Source: DATARH01 sp035534855
GTDB taxonomy: Bacteria > Pseudomonadota > Alphaproteobacteria > ATCC43930 > CGMCC-115725
DNA: 64,000 nt
Direction of reading: 5' to 3'
Assembly: GCA_035534855.1 (NCBI GenBank)
Contig: DATLRD010000090.1
Coordinates: 4,310-68,309 of the forward strand
Of the stretch, positions 9,357 to 17,021 are shown one piece after another (within the stretch, counting starts at the first letter, position 1; the number at the start of each line of letters is the position of its first letter). A program made the translations under genes and the position numbers. The notes beneath the pieces were generated by a model. The model was not told the DNA's origin. It did not search any database and saw only the letters and a list, made by a program, of their open reading frames with translations.

Positions 9357-10340
9357 ATGCCGCGAAACATCGAATGGGAAATTCCCAGCGAGCTCCAGCC
9401 AAAGCCCGAGGATTACACGTTCGATCTCGACGCCAAGCTGGCCGGGATCCTCGGCCTGCAAACGACGGTTCCTGAGGACGCGTTCACCGCGTCGACCCTC
9501 GGCACCGAGCGCGCCGGCAGCGGCGTGCTGATCCGCCAAGACGGGCTGGTGCTGACGATCGGCTATCTGATCACCGAGGCGGAATCGATCTGGCTCACCT
9601 CCAGCGTCGGTGGTGCGGTGCCGGGGCACCTGCTGGGCTACGACCAGGAAACCGGGTTCGGCCTGGTGCAGGCGCTGGGCCGCCTGTCGGTGTCGCCGAT
9701 CGAGCTTGGCACCGGCATCCGCGTCGGCGCCGGCGACAAGGCGATCATCGCCGCCGAGGGCGGCCGGCGCCACGCGATCGCCGCGACCGTCGTCGCCCGG
9801 CAGGAATTCGCCGGGCATTGGGAATACCTGCTCGACCGCGCGATCTTTACCGCGCCGGCGCACCCGTTCTGGGGCGGGGCGGCGCTGATCTCAGCTGACG
9901 GCACGCTGGTTGGCATCGGCTCGCTGCACGTGCAGCATTCGAGCGGGCGCCAGCTGCGGCGCGACGTCAACATGGTGGTGCCGATCGACCTCCTGCCGCC
10001 GATTCTCGACGATCTGTTGACCGTTGGCCGGCCCAACCGCCCGCCGCGGCCGTGGCTCGGCCTCTACGCCGCCGAGGTCGAGGACGATAATGCCGTGGTC
10101 GTCGCCGGCATGTCGGAGCGCGGTCCGGCGATCAAGAGCGGGCTGCGGCCCGGCGACCGCATCGTCGCGGTGCGCGACGAGCCGGTCTCGACCCTCGCCT
10201 CGTTCTGGCGCCGGGTGTGGGCGAGCGGCCCGGCCGGCAGCGAAGTGGTGCTCCAGGTCGTGCGCGACAACGACGCGCGCACCGTGCGCATCGCCTCGAC
10301 CGACCGCACCCGGATGATGAAGGCACCCCGGCTGCACTGA
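9357..10340 (+). CDS. trypsin/HtrA-like protein with PDZ domain, catalytically degenerate
   Basis: This 327-aa protein has an HtrA-like trypsin fold (about 45-215) and a C-terminal PDZ domain (about 230-320, with SGLRPGDRIVAVRDEPV). There is no signal peptide or membrane segment, so it is probably cytoplasmic. All three catalytic positions look lost: the LTNAHV histidine site reads LTIGY (Tyr70), the aspartate site reads TGFGLV (Gly100), and the GNSGGP serine site reads FWGGAA (Trp172). It may be a peptide-binding pseudoprotease. It is divergent from groESL and could share stress context, which is inference. The family is sure; loss of activity is inferred from motifs. Confidence 0.85.
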   Translation: MPRNIEWEIPSELQPKPEDYTFDLDAKLAGILGLQTTVPEDAFTASTLGTERAGSGVLIRQDGLVLTIGYLITEAESIWLTSSVGGAVPGHLLGYDQETGFGLVQALGRLSVSPIELGTGIRVGAGDKAIIAAEGGRRHAIAATVVARQEFAGHWEYLLDRAIFTAPAHPFWGGAALISADGTLVGIGSLHVQHSSGRQLRRDVNMVVPIDLLPPILDDLLTVGRPNRPPRPWLGLYAAEVEDDNAVVVAGMSERGPAIKSGLRPGDRIVAVRDEPVSTLASFWRRVWASGPAGSEVVLQVVRDNDARTVRIASTDRTRMMKAPRLH

Positions 10341-10383
10341 TGTCGTCGTCCGCGGCCGGCCTCTTTCGGTCACGGCCGACGGG

Positions 10384-11334
10384 TCACGGCGCCGCCGCCA
10401 CCGCGGCGCATTGCGGTGGCAGTTGCGACACCAGGAGCGGCGGGCTCGGCGGGCTCGGCTTTGGGTGCCGCGCCTCGTAGGTGAACCACCAGTCGAGTTC
10501 CTTGCCGCAGCCGTCGCCGGGCGGCACCGGCGCCTGGTCGCGGCACGCCGGCTCGCCGCGCGGACAGGAAATCCGCAGGTGGAAATGCGTCCGATGGCCC
10601 CACCATGGCCGGATGCGCCTCAGCCAGGCCCGGTCGCTGCCGGCCTCGCGGCACAGCTCCCGCTTGATCGCCGGGTTGACGAAGATGCGCGCGGTCTCGG
10701 GCAATTCGGCGGCCGCTTCGAGCAGCCGGCGGTATTGCGGCCCCCAGACCGCGCGGTCGACATTGTTGCCGTCGGCGGCGACGAGGTTGGTCGCCGCCAT
10801 GTTGTTGCGCTCGGTCGGGGTAAGGCGGCGGCCCGGCATCGGGGTCAGCCAGATATCGACGTCGAGGCCGATCTGGTGCGAGGCGTGGCCGGTCACCATC
10901 GGCCCGCCGCGCGGCTGGCCCATATCGCCGACCAACAGGCCCGGCCAGCCGAGCGCCGGAACCTCCGCGGCCAGCGTCTCGACCACCCTGATCAGCGCCG
11001 GGTTGCCCCAGTCCCGGTTGCGCGACGGACGCATGACCTGCCAGTCGGGGCCGTCGGCCGGCAACGGCATGGCGCCGGCGATGCAGCCTCTGGCATAGCT
11101 GCCGACCGATTCGGTCGGTCCGGGGGTCGGATTCGCCGCCTCGCCGAACACGCGCTTGGCCGCATCGGCCGGCAAATGGGCGATGATGGCCTGGCGCCGG
11201 GCCGCCTCCTGCGCAGCGAGGTCTTCGGCGCGTGCCGAGCGGGTGCCCACGCCACAGAGCGCCAGCAGCGCGGCGAAGCCGATCAGCCAGTGCGTTTTGG
11301 GGCGCCTGCGGGTCATGCGAAGCTCGGACATCAA
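10384..11334 (-). CDS. mepA: penicillin-insensitive murein DD-endopeptidase
   Basis: This periplasmic zinc endopeptidase of the MepA (M74) family cuts D-Ala-mDAP cross-links in peptidoglycan. The 316-aa protein has an N-terminal signal peptide (hydrophobic 16-30, likely cut after SARA). Metal and active-site motifs are GHASHQIGLDVDIWL (H150, H153, D158, D160) and GHRTHFHLRI (H247, H250, H252). Pairs of cysteines in the C-terminal part (CPRGEPAC, GDGCG) suggest disulfides. A start at Met7 is also possible. It is convergent with the protease-like gene and divergent from divK. Confidence 0.92.
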   Translation of the reverse strand: MMSELRMTRRRPKTHWLIGFAALLALCGVGTRSARAEDLAAQEAARRQAIIAHLPADAAKRVFGEAANPTPGPTESVGSYARGCIAGAMPLPADGPDWQVMRPSRNRDWGNPALIRVVETLAAEVPALGWPGLLVGDMGQPRGGPMVTGHASHQIGLDVDIWLTPMPGRRLTPTERNNMAATNLVAADGNNVDRAVWGPQYRRLLEAAAELPETARIFVNPAIKRELCREAGSDRAWLRRIRPWWGHRTHFHLRISCPRGEPACRDQAPVPPGDGCGKELDWWFTYEARHPKPSPPSPPLLVSQLPPQCAAVAAAP

Positions 11335-11354
11335 ATCGGCCTAATTTGGCGTAA

Positions 11355-11369
11355 TTAACCACTAATTTT
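11355..11369. promoter_or_regulatory. possible CtrA-type half-conserved site upstream of divK
   Basis: TTAA-N7-TTTT lies in the mepA-divK divergent gap. The CtrA consensus is TTAA-N7-TTAA, so one half is exact and the other has two mismatches. divK is a known CtrA target in Caulobacter, which is why this is listed. No CtrA gene is in the window. Confidence 0.25.
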
Positions 11370-11442
11370 GCGACGAATTCGAAGCGATAGGGCTAAGTTT
11401 GCGCGATGGAGGCGGCCGCCGTTGTCGCGTGCCGCACGGTTG

Positions 11443-11871
11443 ATGGCGATGACGGATGACCTACCTCCCCCCTGTGTCGGGTCCCGCGCGCGCAAGCGGA
11501 TACTGATCGTCGAAGACAACGATCTCAATATGCGCTTGCTGAACGACGTTCTCGAAGCGCATGGTTATGACACCCTTCAGACCGATCAGGGGGAGATCGC
11601 CGTCGATCTGGCACGGCGCTTTCATCCTGATCTGATACTTATGGATCTTCAGCTTCCTGATATCTCCGGGCTCGAGGCGACACGCCGTCTCAAGGCCAAC
11701 GAGTCGACCCGATCGATCCCGATCGTCGCCGTCACCGCGTTCGCCATGTCGGGCGACGAGCGCAAGGCTCGCGACAGCGGCTGCGACGGGTACATCGCGA
11801 AGCCGATAATGCTGCAGCAGTTTCTCGCGACGGTCGCTCGTTTCGTCGGCGGCGCTGTCGCGTCCCTGTAA
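11443..11871 (+). CDS. divK: single-domain response regulator, DivK-like
   Basis: This receiver-only protein of 142 aa has no output domain. The phosphoacceptor is Asp68 (LILMDLQLPDISG), with the acidic pair in ILIVEDND, the switch Thr98 (AVTAFAM) and Lys120 (YIAKPI). The sequence around AHGYDTLQT and AVTAFAMSGDERKARDSGCDGYIAKP is characteristic of DivK, the cell-cycle and polarity regulator that acts through PleC/DivJ and DivL in alphaproteobacteria. pleD, a frequent neighbour, is absent. The start (11443 or 11449) is uncertain because no clear ribosome site is seen; an upstream arginine-rich extension to 11368 is unlikely. Confidence 0.86.
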   Translation: MAMTDDLPPPCVGSRARKRILIVEDNDLNMRLLNDVLEAHGYDTLQTDQGEIAVDLARRFHPDLILMDLQLPDISGLEATRRLKANESTRSIPIVAVTAFAMSGDERKARDSGCDGYIAKPIMLQQFLATVARFVGGAVASL

Positions 11872-11920
11872 GGGGGGGGTGTGTGCGACGTTTAGCCGCT
11901 AATCTGTGGGGGGCAGACTG

Positions 11921-12313
11921 ATGCGCTTTTCTTCGATCGTTGTGCTGCTGGGGGCGGGTGCAGCCGGTGCCTACGCGGCGGTGAACCCGGCCCGCGTGAT
12001 TGACCGCGCGGTCAATTTTTACGAGTCGATCTATCCGAGCGACCCGCATGAGGAGCAGGCGCTCGCAATGTGCTTCTCGGGCGACCACACCTTCAACCGG
12101 GCCGACCCGGTCGAGCGCGCCGCCTGTTATCGCCGCATCCTCGGCGCCGCGCCGCAGGATAACCAGGGGCAGCCGACGCAGCGCGTGGCGCGATCGAACT
12201 TTATCGATCTGTGGCGGGCAAGCGGCCAGGGCTACCTGCCGCAAAACGACGTCCGCGAGCACGAGGAGGACAATTACTACCTGGGCCGGGTGGCCAGCAC
12301 GCGGCCGCGCTGA
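11921..12313 (+). CDS. hypothetical secreted protein
   Basis: This 130-aa product belongs to no family I recognise. An N-terminal signal peptide or membrane anchor is visible (MRFSSIVVLLGAGAAGAYAA). The rest is hydrophilic, with two cysteines (MCFSGDHTF and AACYRRIL) that could form a disulfide, and a Tyr/Asp-rich end (HEEDNYYLGRV). A run of Gs (GGGGGG) just before the ATG at 11921 can serve as ribosome site. It lies 49 bp after divK on the same strand, so cotranscription is possible. A cell-envelope role is a guess from the signal peptide only. Confidence 0.7.
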   Translation: MRFSSIVVLLGAGAAGAYAAVNPARVIDRAVNFYESIYPSDPHEEQALAMCFSGDHTFNRADPVERAACYRRILGAAPQDNQGQPTQRVARSNFIDLWRASGQGYLPQNDVREHEEDNYYLGRVASTRPR

Positions 12314-12433
12314 GGCGCCGCCGCCCGATCACGCATTTGCGAAGCCGCGCGGATCTCGGCGTCCTTTGCGCGGCGTCGTGGGCAGAGTAGGGTCGCGGGG
12401 CCCGCCCTTGCGGCCGGCCGACAGGCGCGTTCG

Positions 12434-13075
12434 ATGAAGCTTTACGGCTTTTCCCGCTCTTCCGCCGCGTTCCGCGTGCGCATCGCGCTGAACCTGAAGG
12501 GGCTCGATAGCGAGCAGGTCTTTGTCCACCTGCGCCGTCACGAGCAGGAGCGCCCGGAGTTTCTTGGGGTCAACCCACAGGGTCTGGTGCCGGCGCTGGA
12601 GACCGACGGGCTGACGCTGATCCAGTCGCTGCCGATCGTCGAGTATCTCGACGAGCGCCACCCCGAGCCGCCGCTGCTGCCGCGCGATCCGGCCGGCCGT
12701 GCACGGGTCAGGGCGCTGGCCGCGATCGTCGCCTGCGACATCCACCCGATCAATAATCTGCGGGTTTTGCGCTATCTGCACGGGCCGCTCGGCCACGACG
12801 AGGCGGCGATCGCGGCGTGGTACAATCACTGGATCGAAACCGGCTTCCATGCGCTCGAGCCGCTGCTCGCCGGCGACCCGCGCACCGGCGCGTTTTGCCA
12901 CGGTGACGCGCCCGGTCTTGCCGACATCGCGCTGGTGCCGCAGGTTGTCAACAGCGAGCGATATCGTCTAAACCTCGCAGCTTTTCCGACGATCCGGCGG
13001 ATTTACGAGACCTGCATGACGCTCGACGCTTTCGCCCACGCCCATCCGACCCGCCAGCCCGATTACGAACCATGA
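12434..13075 (+). CDS. maiA: zeta-class glutathione S-transferase, maleylacetoacetate isomerase type
   Basis: This 213-aa protein has a thioredoxin-like N-terminal domain and an all-helical C-terminal domain. The zeta motif position reads SSAAFRVRIALNLKG (residues 9-23) rather than SSCSWRVRIAL, so the conserved cysteine is replaced by Ala while the glutathione-activating serine remains. NPQGLVPAL and the SLPIVEYLDERHP segment match MaiA proteins, which isomerise maleylacetoacetate in tyrosine breakdown. No other homogentisate-pathway gene is nearby, so the substrate is uncertain. Its stop overlaps the next start (ATGA at 13072-13075). Confidence 0.8.
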   Translation: MKLYGFSRSSAAFRVRIALNLKGLDSEQVFVHLRRHEQERPEFLGVNPQGLVPALETDGLTLIQSLPIVEYLDERHPEPPLLPRDPAGRARVRALAAIVACDIHPINNLRVLRYLHGPLGHDEAAIAAWYNHWIETGFHALEPLLAGDPRTGAFCHGDAPGLADIALVPQVVNSERYRLNLAAFPTIRRIYETCMTLDAFAHAHPTRQPDYEP

Positions 13076-14397
13076 GCCGCCGCCCCCTCTGTTGTGCCGC
13101 GGTGGCGGCCACTCTCCTGGCCCTGGCGGGTTGCGCGCGGCCGCCGCAACCCGCGGCCCCGGTCGCGTCGAACGACATGGGGCTGATCCGGACGGTCATG
13201 CAGGAAGTCGAGAAAGACTATGTCGTGCCGGTTGGGCCCGACAAGCTCACCGCCGGCGCGCTGAAAGGGATGCTCGACCGCCTCGACCCGCATTCAGATT
13301 ATCTGAGCGAGCACGAGTACCAGGAGCTGGTCGCCACCACGAGCGGCCAGTTCGGCGGCGTCGGCATCGAGATTTCGGTGCAGGACGGCGTGCCGCAGGT
13401 GATCTCGGCGATCGACGGCACGCCCGCCTCCGCGGCCGGGATCGAACCCGGCGACCGCATCATCAAGGCCAACGGCCAGCCGACCGTCGGCATGGATATC
13501 GAGGATGTCGTGCGCCGGCTACGCGGCGCGCCCGGCAGCCCGGTGGTGCTGACCATCGCACGCGCCAATCGCGAGCCGTTTAACGTGCCGATCGTGCGCG
13601 CGATCATCCATGTCGATTCGGTCACCTCCGCGCTGCAACCGGGCGGCATCGGCTACGCCCGCGTATCGACGTTCGACGACAAGACGCCCGTGGAGTTACG
13701 CACCGCGCTCCTGCGTATGAAGCGCGAGGCCGGCGGCCGGCTCAACGGGTTCGTGCTCGACCTGCGCAACGATGCCGGCGGCCTGCTCGACGCGGCGATC
13801 GACGTGTCCAGCGATTTTCTCGATTCCGGCACGGTGGTGTCGACGCGCGGCCGCGACTCCAACGAAAACCGCATCTTCGTGGCACCGGCTACGGGCGACC
13901 TGATCCGCAGGGTGCCGATGGTGGTGCTGATCAACGGCGCCACGGCTTCGGCCTCGGAGATTGTCGCCGGCGCGCTGAAGGACAACCACCGGGCGATCGT
14001 GATGGGCACCCGCAGCTTTGGCAAAGGCTCGGTGCAAAGCATCATCCCGATCGAGGGGCACGGCGCGCTACGGCTGACGACCGCGCTCTACTACACGCCG
14101 TCGGGCGGCTCGATCCAAGGGAGCGGCATCACCCCCGACATCGAGGTTGCGCTGCCCAAGGACGAGCAGGTCGCCAACGCGCTGATGACGCATGAAAGCG
14201 ATCTGTTCGGGTCGCTCAAGCCGACCGGCGCACTGGCGCCGACCGGCCCGGCGCAGCCGCGGGCGCCGCAGGCCGAGGATAACGACCGGCCGATCAACCC
14301 AAAGATTATCGGGACCCCTCGGGACAGTCAGCTGCGGGCAGCGCTCGATTATCTGCGCCATCACCGGGTGCCGCCGCGGCAGGCGAGCCGGCGCTGA
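13072..14397 (+). CDS. S41-family carboxy-terminal processing peptidase, lipoprotein
   Basis: This CtpA/Prc-type serine protease of 441 aa has a lipoprotein signal (lipobox LAGC, Cys21), so it should be anchored in the periplasm. Domains in order are the N-terminal helical part (GMLDRLDPHSDYL), a PDZ domain (about 95-165, GIEPGDRIIKANGQ) and the S41 catalytic domain. The catalytic serine lies in NGATASASEIVAGAL (about 293-295) and the lysine in GTRSFGKGS (Lys318). It overlaps the GST gene by 4 bp. Its last 92 bp overlap antisense with the end of the MBL-fold gene. A septum- or envelope-protein processing role is typical of the family. Confidence 0.93.
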   Translation: MSRRPLCCAAVAATLLALAGCARPPQPAAPVASNDMGLIRTVMQEVEKDYVVPVGPDKLTAGALKGMLDRLDPHSDYLSEHEYQELVATTSGQFGGVGIEISVQDGVPQVISAIDGTPASAAGIEPGDRIIKANGQPTVGMDIEDVVRRLRGAPGSPVVLTIARANREPFNVPIVRAIIHVDSVTSALQPGGIGYARVSTFDDKTPVELRTALLRMKREAGGRLNGFVLDLRNDAGGLLDAAIDVSSDFLDSGTVVSTRGRDSNENRIFVAPATGDLIRRVPMVVLINGATASASEIVAGALKDNHRAIVMGTRSFGKGSVQSIIPIEGHGALRLTTALYYTPSGGSIQGSGITPDIEVALPKDEQVANALMTHESDLFGSLKPTGALAPTGPAQPRAPQAEDNDRPINPKIIGTPRDSQLRAALDYLRHHRVPPRQASRR

Positions 14398-15709
14398 GCG
14401 CCGGCAGCCGGCCGGGAAGCAGGTCGCGCACGATCGCACGCGTCCAGCGCCACAGCGAGGCGGGGCTGCGCAGGTGGCCGTAATCGTGGAACTGGAACAG
14501 CACGAACAGGCCATAGATCCGGCGCAGATCGACCCGGCGAAACAGGCGGACCCGGACGAACATCGTGATGCCGAGATCGGTCAGATGGTCGTTGGCCAGC
14601 GCCTCCTTTATGGTCAGCGCCGGCACCGCGATCTCGAAATCGCCGGCCGGACCCTCGCCGACGTCGCCAAGCCGGCCGCGCCGTGCCTCGTAATAAAGCC
14701 GCCGCCGGCCGAGGCGAAAGCCGAACCCGCGCGGGAACAGCGGCCATAGCAGAAAGCGCCACACGTTGAGCTTGCGGCGCAGCGCGGCGACATCGCCGTC
14801 GGTGATCTCGGCCGCTTCCTCGGCGGCGAGCCGCGCCGCGGTCAGCCGTGCCACGGTCGCCGCCGCAGCCGGGCGGTAATCGGCCGGGCCGGGTGCGGTA
14901 AAGCTCAGATCGGCGAGGTTCAGCGTCGCATAGGGCGGGGCGAGCCGTGCTGCGGCGCTCCAGCCGCGGACGAGTGCGGTGTAAAGGGTGCGGTGCGCGT
15001 TGGCCCAGGTGCTGTCGCCGCGTTCGAACACCGCCTGGCTGGCAAACGGCAGGTAGACATCGGCGCCAAGCCTGTCGCACAGCCGGCAGATGAAATTGAC
15101 ATAGTGTTCCGGCGCGCGCAGCGAGACGATGCCGCCGCGCTCGTCGACAAAGCTGTTGACGAGGCTCGCCGGCGAATAGCTGGCGAGCAGCACCCGCCGC
15201 TTGCCGATGCGGTCGGCGAGCCGGCGCACGGCGCGCAGCACCGGCGGCAGCGGCTTCGCGTCGTTGAAATTGAGGATCAGCGCGTCGGGCGTGTCGACCA
15301 GCAACAGGCTGTCATCGTTCCACAGCGGGATCGACAGCATCGCGATGCCCGGTGCGACGGCCTGCCAGCGTCGCGGCGGCACCGCGGCGACGCTGTAGCC
15401 GCGCGTCTGCAGATAGGCGAGGCAATCGGGCTCCGGCAGGTCGGGAAACAGATAGCGCGGACCGGTACCGAGGCGACGGATCGACGGCAGGTGCAGGTGG
15501 TCCGGGTGCTCGTGCGTGATGTAGACATTTGCGGCCCCCGCGAGCCAGTCGATCTCGTCGCCGCTCGGGTAGTGCTGCAGCCACCAGCTGCGCCAATACA
15601 CCGAGCCGACAAGCCACGGATCGGTCGCCAGCAGCGGGCTCTCGCCATCGCGAAACAGCGCCAGCGTCGCGTGGCCGAGCGTGCGGAGGTTCAGACTATC
15701 GCCCGTCAT
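14306..15709 (-). CDS. MBL-fold metallohydrolase, UlaG-like
   Basis: This metallo-beta-lactamase-fold protein of 467 aa carries the zinc ligands in THEHPDHLH (H66, H68, D70, H71). The N-terminal GHATLALFRDGESPLLATDPWL is like UlaG and CMP-sialate-hydroxylase-type hydrolases. The C-terminal half (about 280-440) is arginine- and tryptophan-rich and matches nothing I know. The last residues are low-complexity and lie antisense to the S41 protease stop, so the true end of the fold is probably a little upstream. The start codon lies within a palindromic repeat (15705-15804), with no good ribosome site visible. Function unknown. Confidence 0.82.
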   Translation of the reverse strand: MTGDSLNLRTLGHATLALFRDGESPLLATDPWLVGSVYWRSWWLQHYPSGDEIDWLAGAANVYITHEHPDHLHLPSIRRLGTGPRYLFPDLPEPDCLAYLQTRGYSVAAVPPRRWQAVAPGIAMLSIPLWNDDSLLLVDTPDALILNFNDAKPLPPVLRAVRRLADRIGKRRVLLASYSPASLVNSFVDERGGIVSLRAPEHYVNFICRLCDRLGADVYLPFASQAVFERGDSTWANAHRTLYTALVRGWSAAARLAPPYATLNLADLSFTAPGPADYRPAAAATVARLTAARLAAEEAAEITDGDVAALRRKLNVWRFLLWPLFPRGFGFRLGRRRLYYEARRGRLGDVGEGPAGDFEIAVPALTIKEALANDHLTDLGITMFVRVRLFRRVDLRRIYGLFVLFQFHDYGHLRSPASLWRWTRAIVRDLLPGRLPALSAGSPAAAAPGDGADNRALPAADCPEGSR

Positions 15710-15804
15710 TACGAACCCGGACCTGGTCCGGGGAAAGCAATCTCGATCGGATCGGCCACGATCGGCACGAGATTGCTTCGCCGGCTTCAGCGCCCGGCAA
15801 TGAC
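15705..15804. repeat. 100-bp palindromic intergenic repeat
   Basis: The ends GTCATT (15705-15710) and AATGAC (15799-15804) pair. Inside, AAGCAATCTCG (15735-15745) and CGAGATTGCTT (15768-15778) pair perfectly over 11 bp, and CCCGGACC/GGTCCGGGG forms a further local hairpin. The GTCATT...GCAATCTCG...CGAGATTGCTTCGCCGG...CAATGAC layout is that of a dispersed alphaproteobacterial intergenic repeat family. The left end covers the start codon of the MBL-fold gene, and the right end stops 8 bp before the metX-like gene end. Confidence 0.72.
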
Positions 15805-15811
15805 ACGGTAA

Positions 15812-16894
15812 TCACACCGCCCGGGCGACGAACGGGGCGAGGAATTCGCGCAACGTCGGCGACCATTTGGCGTGCTCAGGGCCGCTTGCGGTATGGCCGA
15901 GTTCGCTGTCGAGCTCGAAATAGCGCGCGCCGACGCCGGCCTCCTTCAACGCCGCCATCACCGCCGGGGCGATCGCCGGCGGAAACAGCGCGTCGGTGCG
16001 GCACAGGATGTACAGCACCTTGGCCTTGATCCGCGCGAAATCCGGCCGCGTGTCGAAGCCGAGCAGCGCCCGGCGCAGGATGATCAGCGAGTTGGCATCC
16101 CACCCGGCGGCCCAGCTTGCCGCGACCTCGCGGATCGCCGCCTCGCGCGCCGCCGGGTCGGGATAGCGCGGCGCCAGCGCCGCCTCGATGCCGTAGCGCT
16201 TCAGCGTCTCGACGCGGATCTCGGCCAGCGTGGTCTTCGCACCGCCCTTGCCGTAATAACGCCCGCCATGCCATTCGGGGTCGCCGGCGAGCCGCGCGGT
16301 CAACTCGGCAAGCTGCTTGTCGGTATTCGCCGAGGCGTAGGGCGCGGTGTTGACCGGCACGATCGCGTCCATGTGATCGGGATAGGCGGTCGCCCACTGG
16401 AACGCCTGATAGCCGCCATAGGACGGGCCGGCGACCGCCACCAGGTGGGAAACCCCCAGCCATTCGATCAGCGCCTTCTGCGCGGCGACGATGTCGCGCA
16501 CCGTGACGGCAGGAAAATCCGGCCCGTAGGGCTGGCCGGTCGCCGGGTTGAGGCTCGCCGCGTTGGTCGAGCCGTACGACGAGCCCAGCATGTTCGAAGC
16601 AACCACGAACAGCTTGTCGGTGTCGATCGCCTTGCCCGGCCCGATCAGCCCGTCCCACGCGCCCGGCTGGTTGCCGTTGGCCGGGTTGCGCCCGGCCTGG
16701 TGGTGGCTGCCGGTATAGCCGTGGGTGATCAGCACCGCGTTGCGGCCGTGGCGCTGCAGCCGGCCATAGGTCTCGTAGGCGATCCGCGCCTCGGGCAGCA
16801 CCGTGCCGTCGCCGAGGCGGAACTCGCGGATCGTGAAGAACCGGTCCGCGACCGTCCCGATATCGGCGGTCTTGACCGCGGCTGCGTCGTTCAT
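15812..16894 (-). CDS. alpha/beta hydrolase of the MetX (homoserine acetyltransferase) family
   Basis: This 360-aa protein has the MetX-family alpha/beta-hydrolase fold. The likely triad is Ser158 in the nucleophile elbow AGPSYGGYQAF, Asp in CRTDALFPP and His in LGHTASG. True MetX proteins have GGSMGG at the elbow; GPSYGG here argues for a side branch, so O-acetyltransfer to homoserine should not be assumed. The start at 16894 (MNDAAAVK) has GGGAGG upstream and is preferred to a 20-residue longer frame. It is divergent from the repeat-bearing lipoprotein gene. No methionine genes are nearby. Confidence 0.85.
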   Translation of the reverse strand: MNDAAAVKTADIGTVADRFFTIREFRLGDGTVLPEARIAYETYGRLQRHGRNAVLITHGYTGSHHQAGRNPANGNQPGAWDGLIGPGKAIDTDKLFVVASNMLGSSYGSTNAASLNPATGQPYGPDFPAVTVRDIVAAQKALIEWLGVSHLVAVAGPSYGGYQAFQWATAYPDHMDAIVPVNTAPYASANTDKQLAELTARLAGDPEWHGGRYYGKGGAKTTLAEIRVETLKRYGIEAALAPRYPDPAAREAAIREVAASWAAGWDANSLIILRRALLGFDTRPDFARIKAKVLYILCRTDALFPPAIAPAVMAALKEAGVGARYFELDSELGHTASGPEHAKWSPTLREFLAPFVARAV

Positions 16895-17021
16895 ACCGTC
16901 CTCCCTCGTGCCGTGCACCGGCCAATTCTGCCACCGCCGGGCGATGCCGGCCATACCGGCTCTTTCGGCGGCGCGCGGTTCGCGCTACACCGCATGTTCC
17001 GACGTGCCGCTCGGAGGGGTG

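Noticed and set aside
10341..10383. Terminator between the protease-like gene and mepA
   Set aside because: Some GC pairing is possible, but no stable stem with a T-run is seen on either strand.
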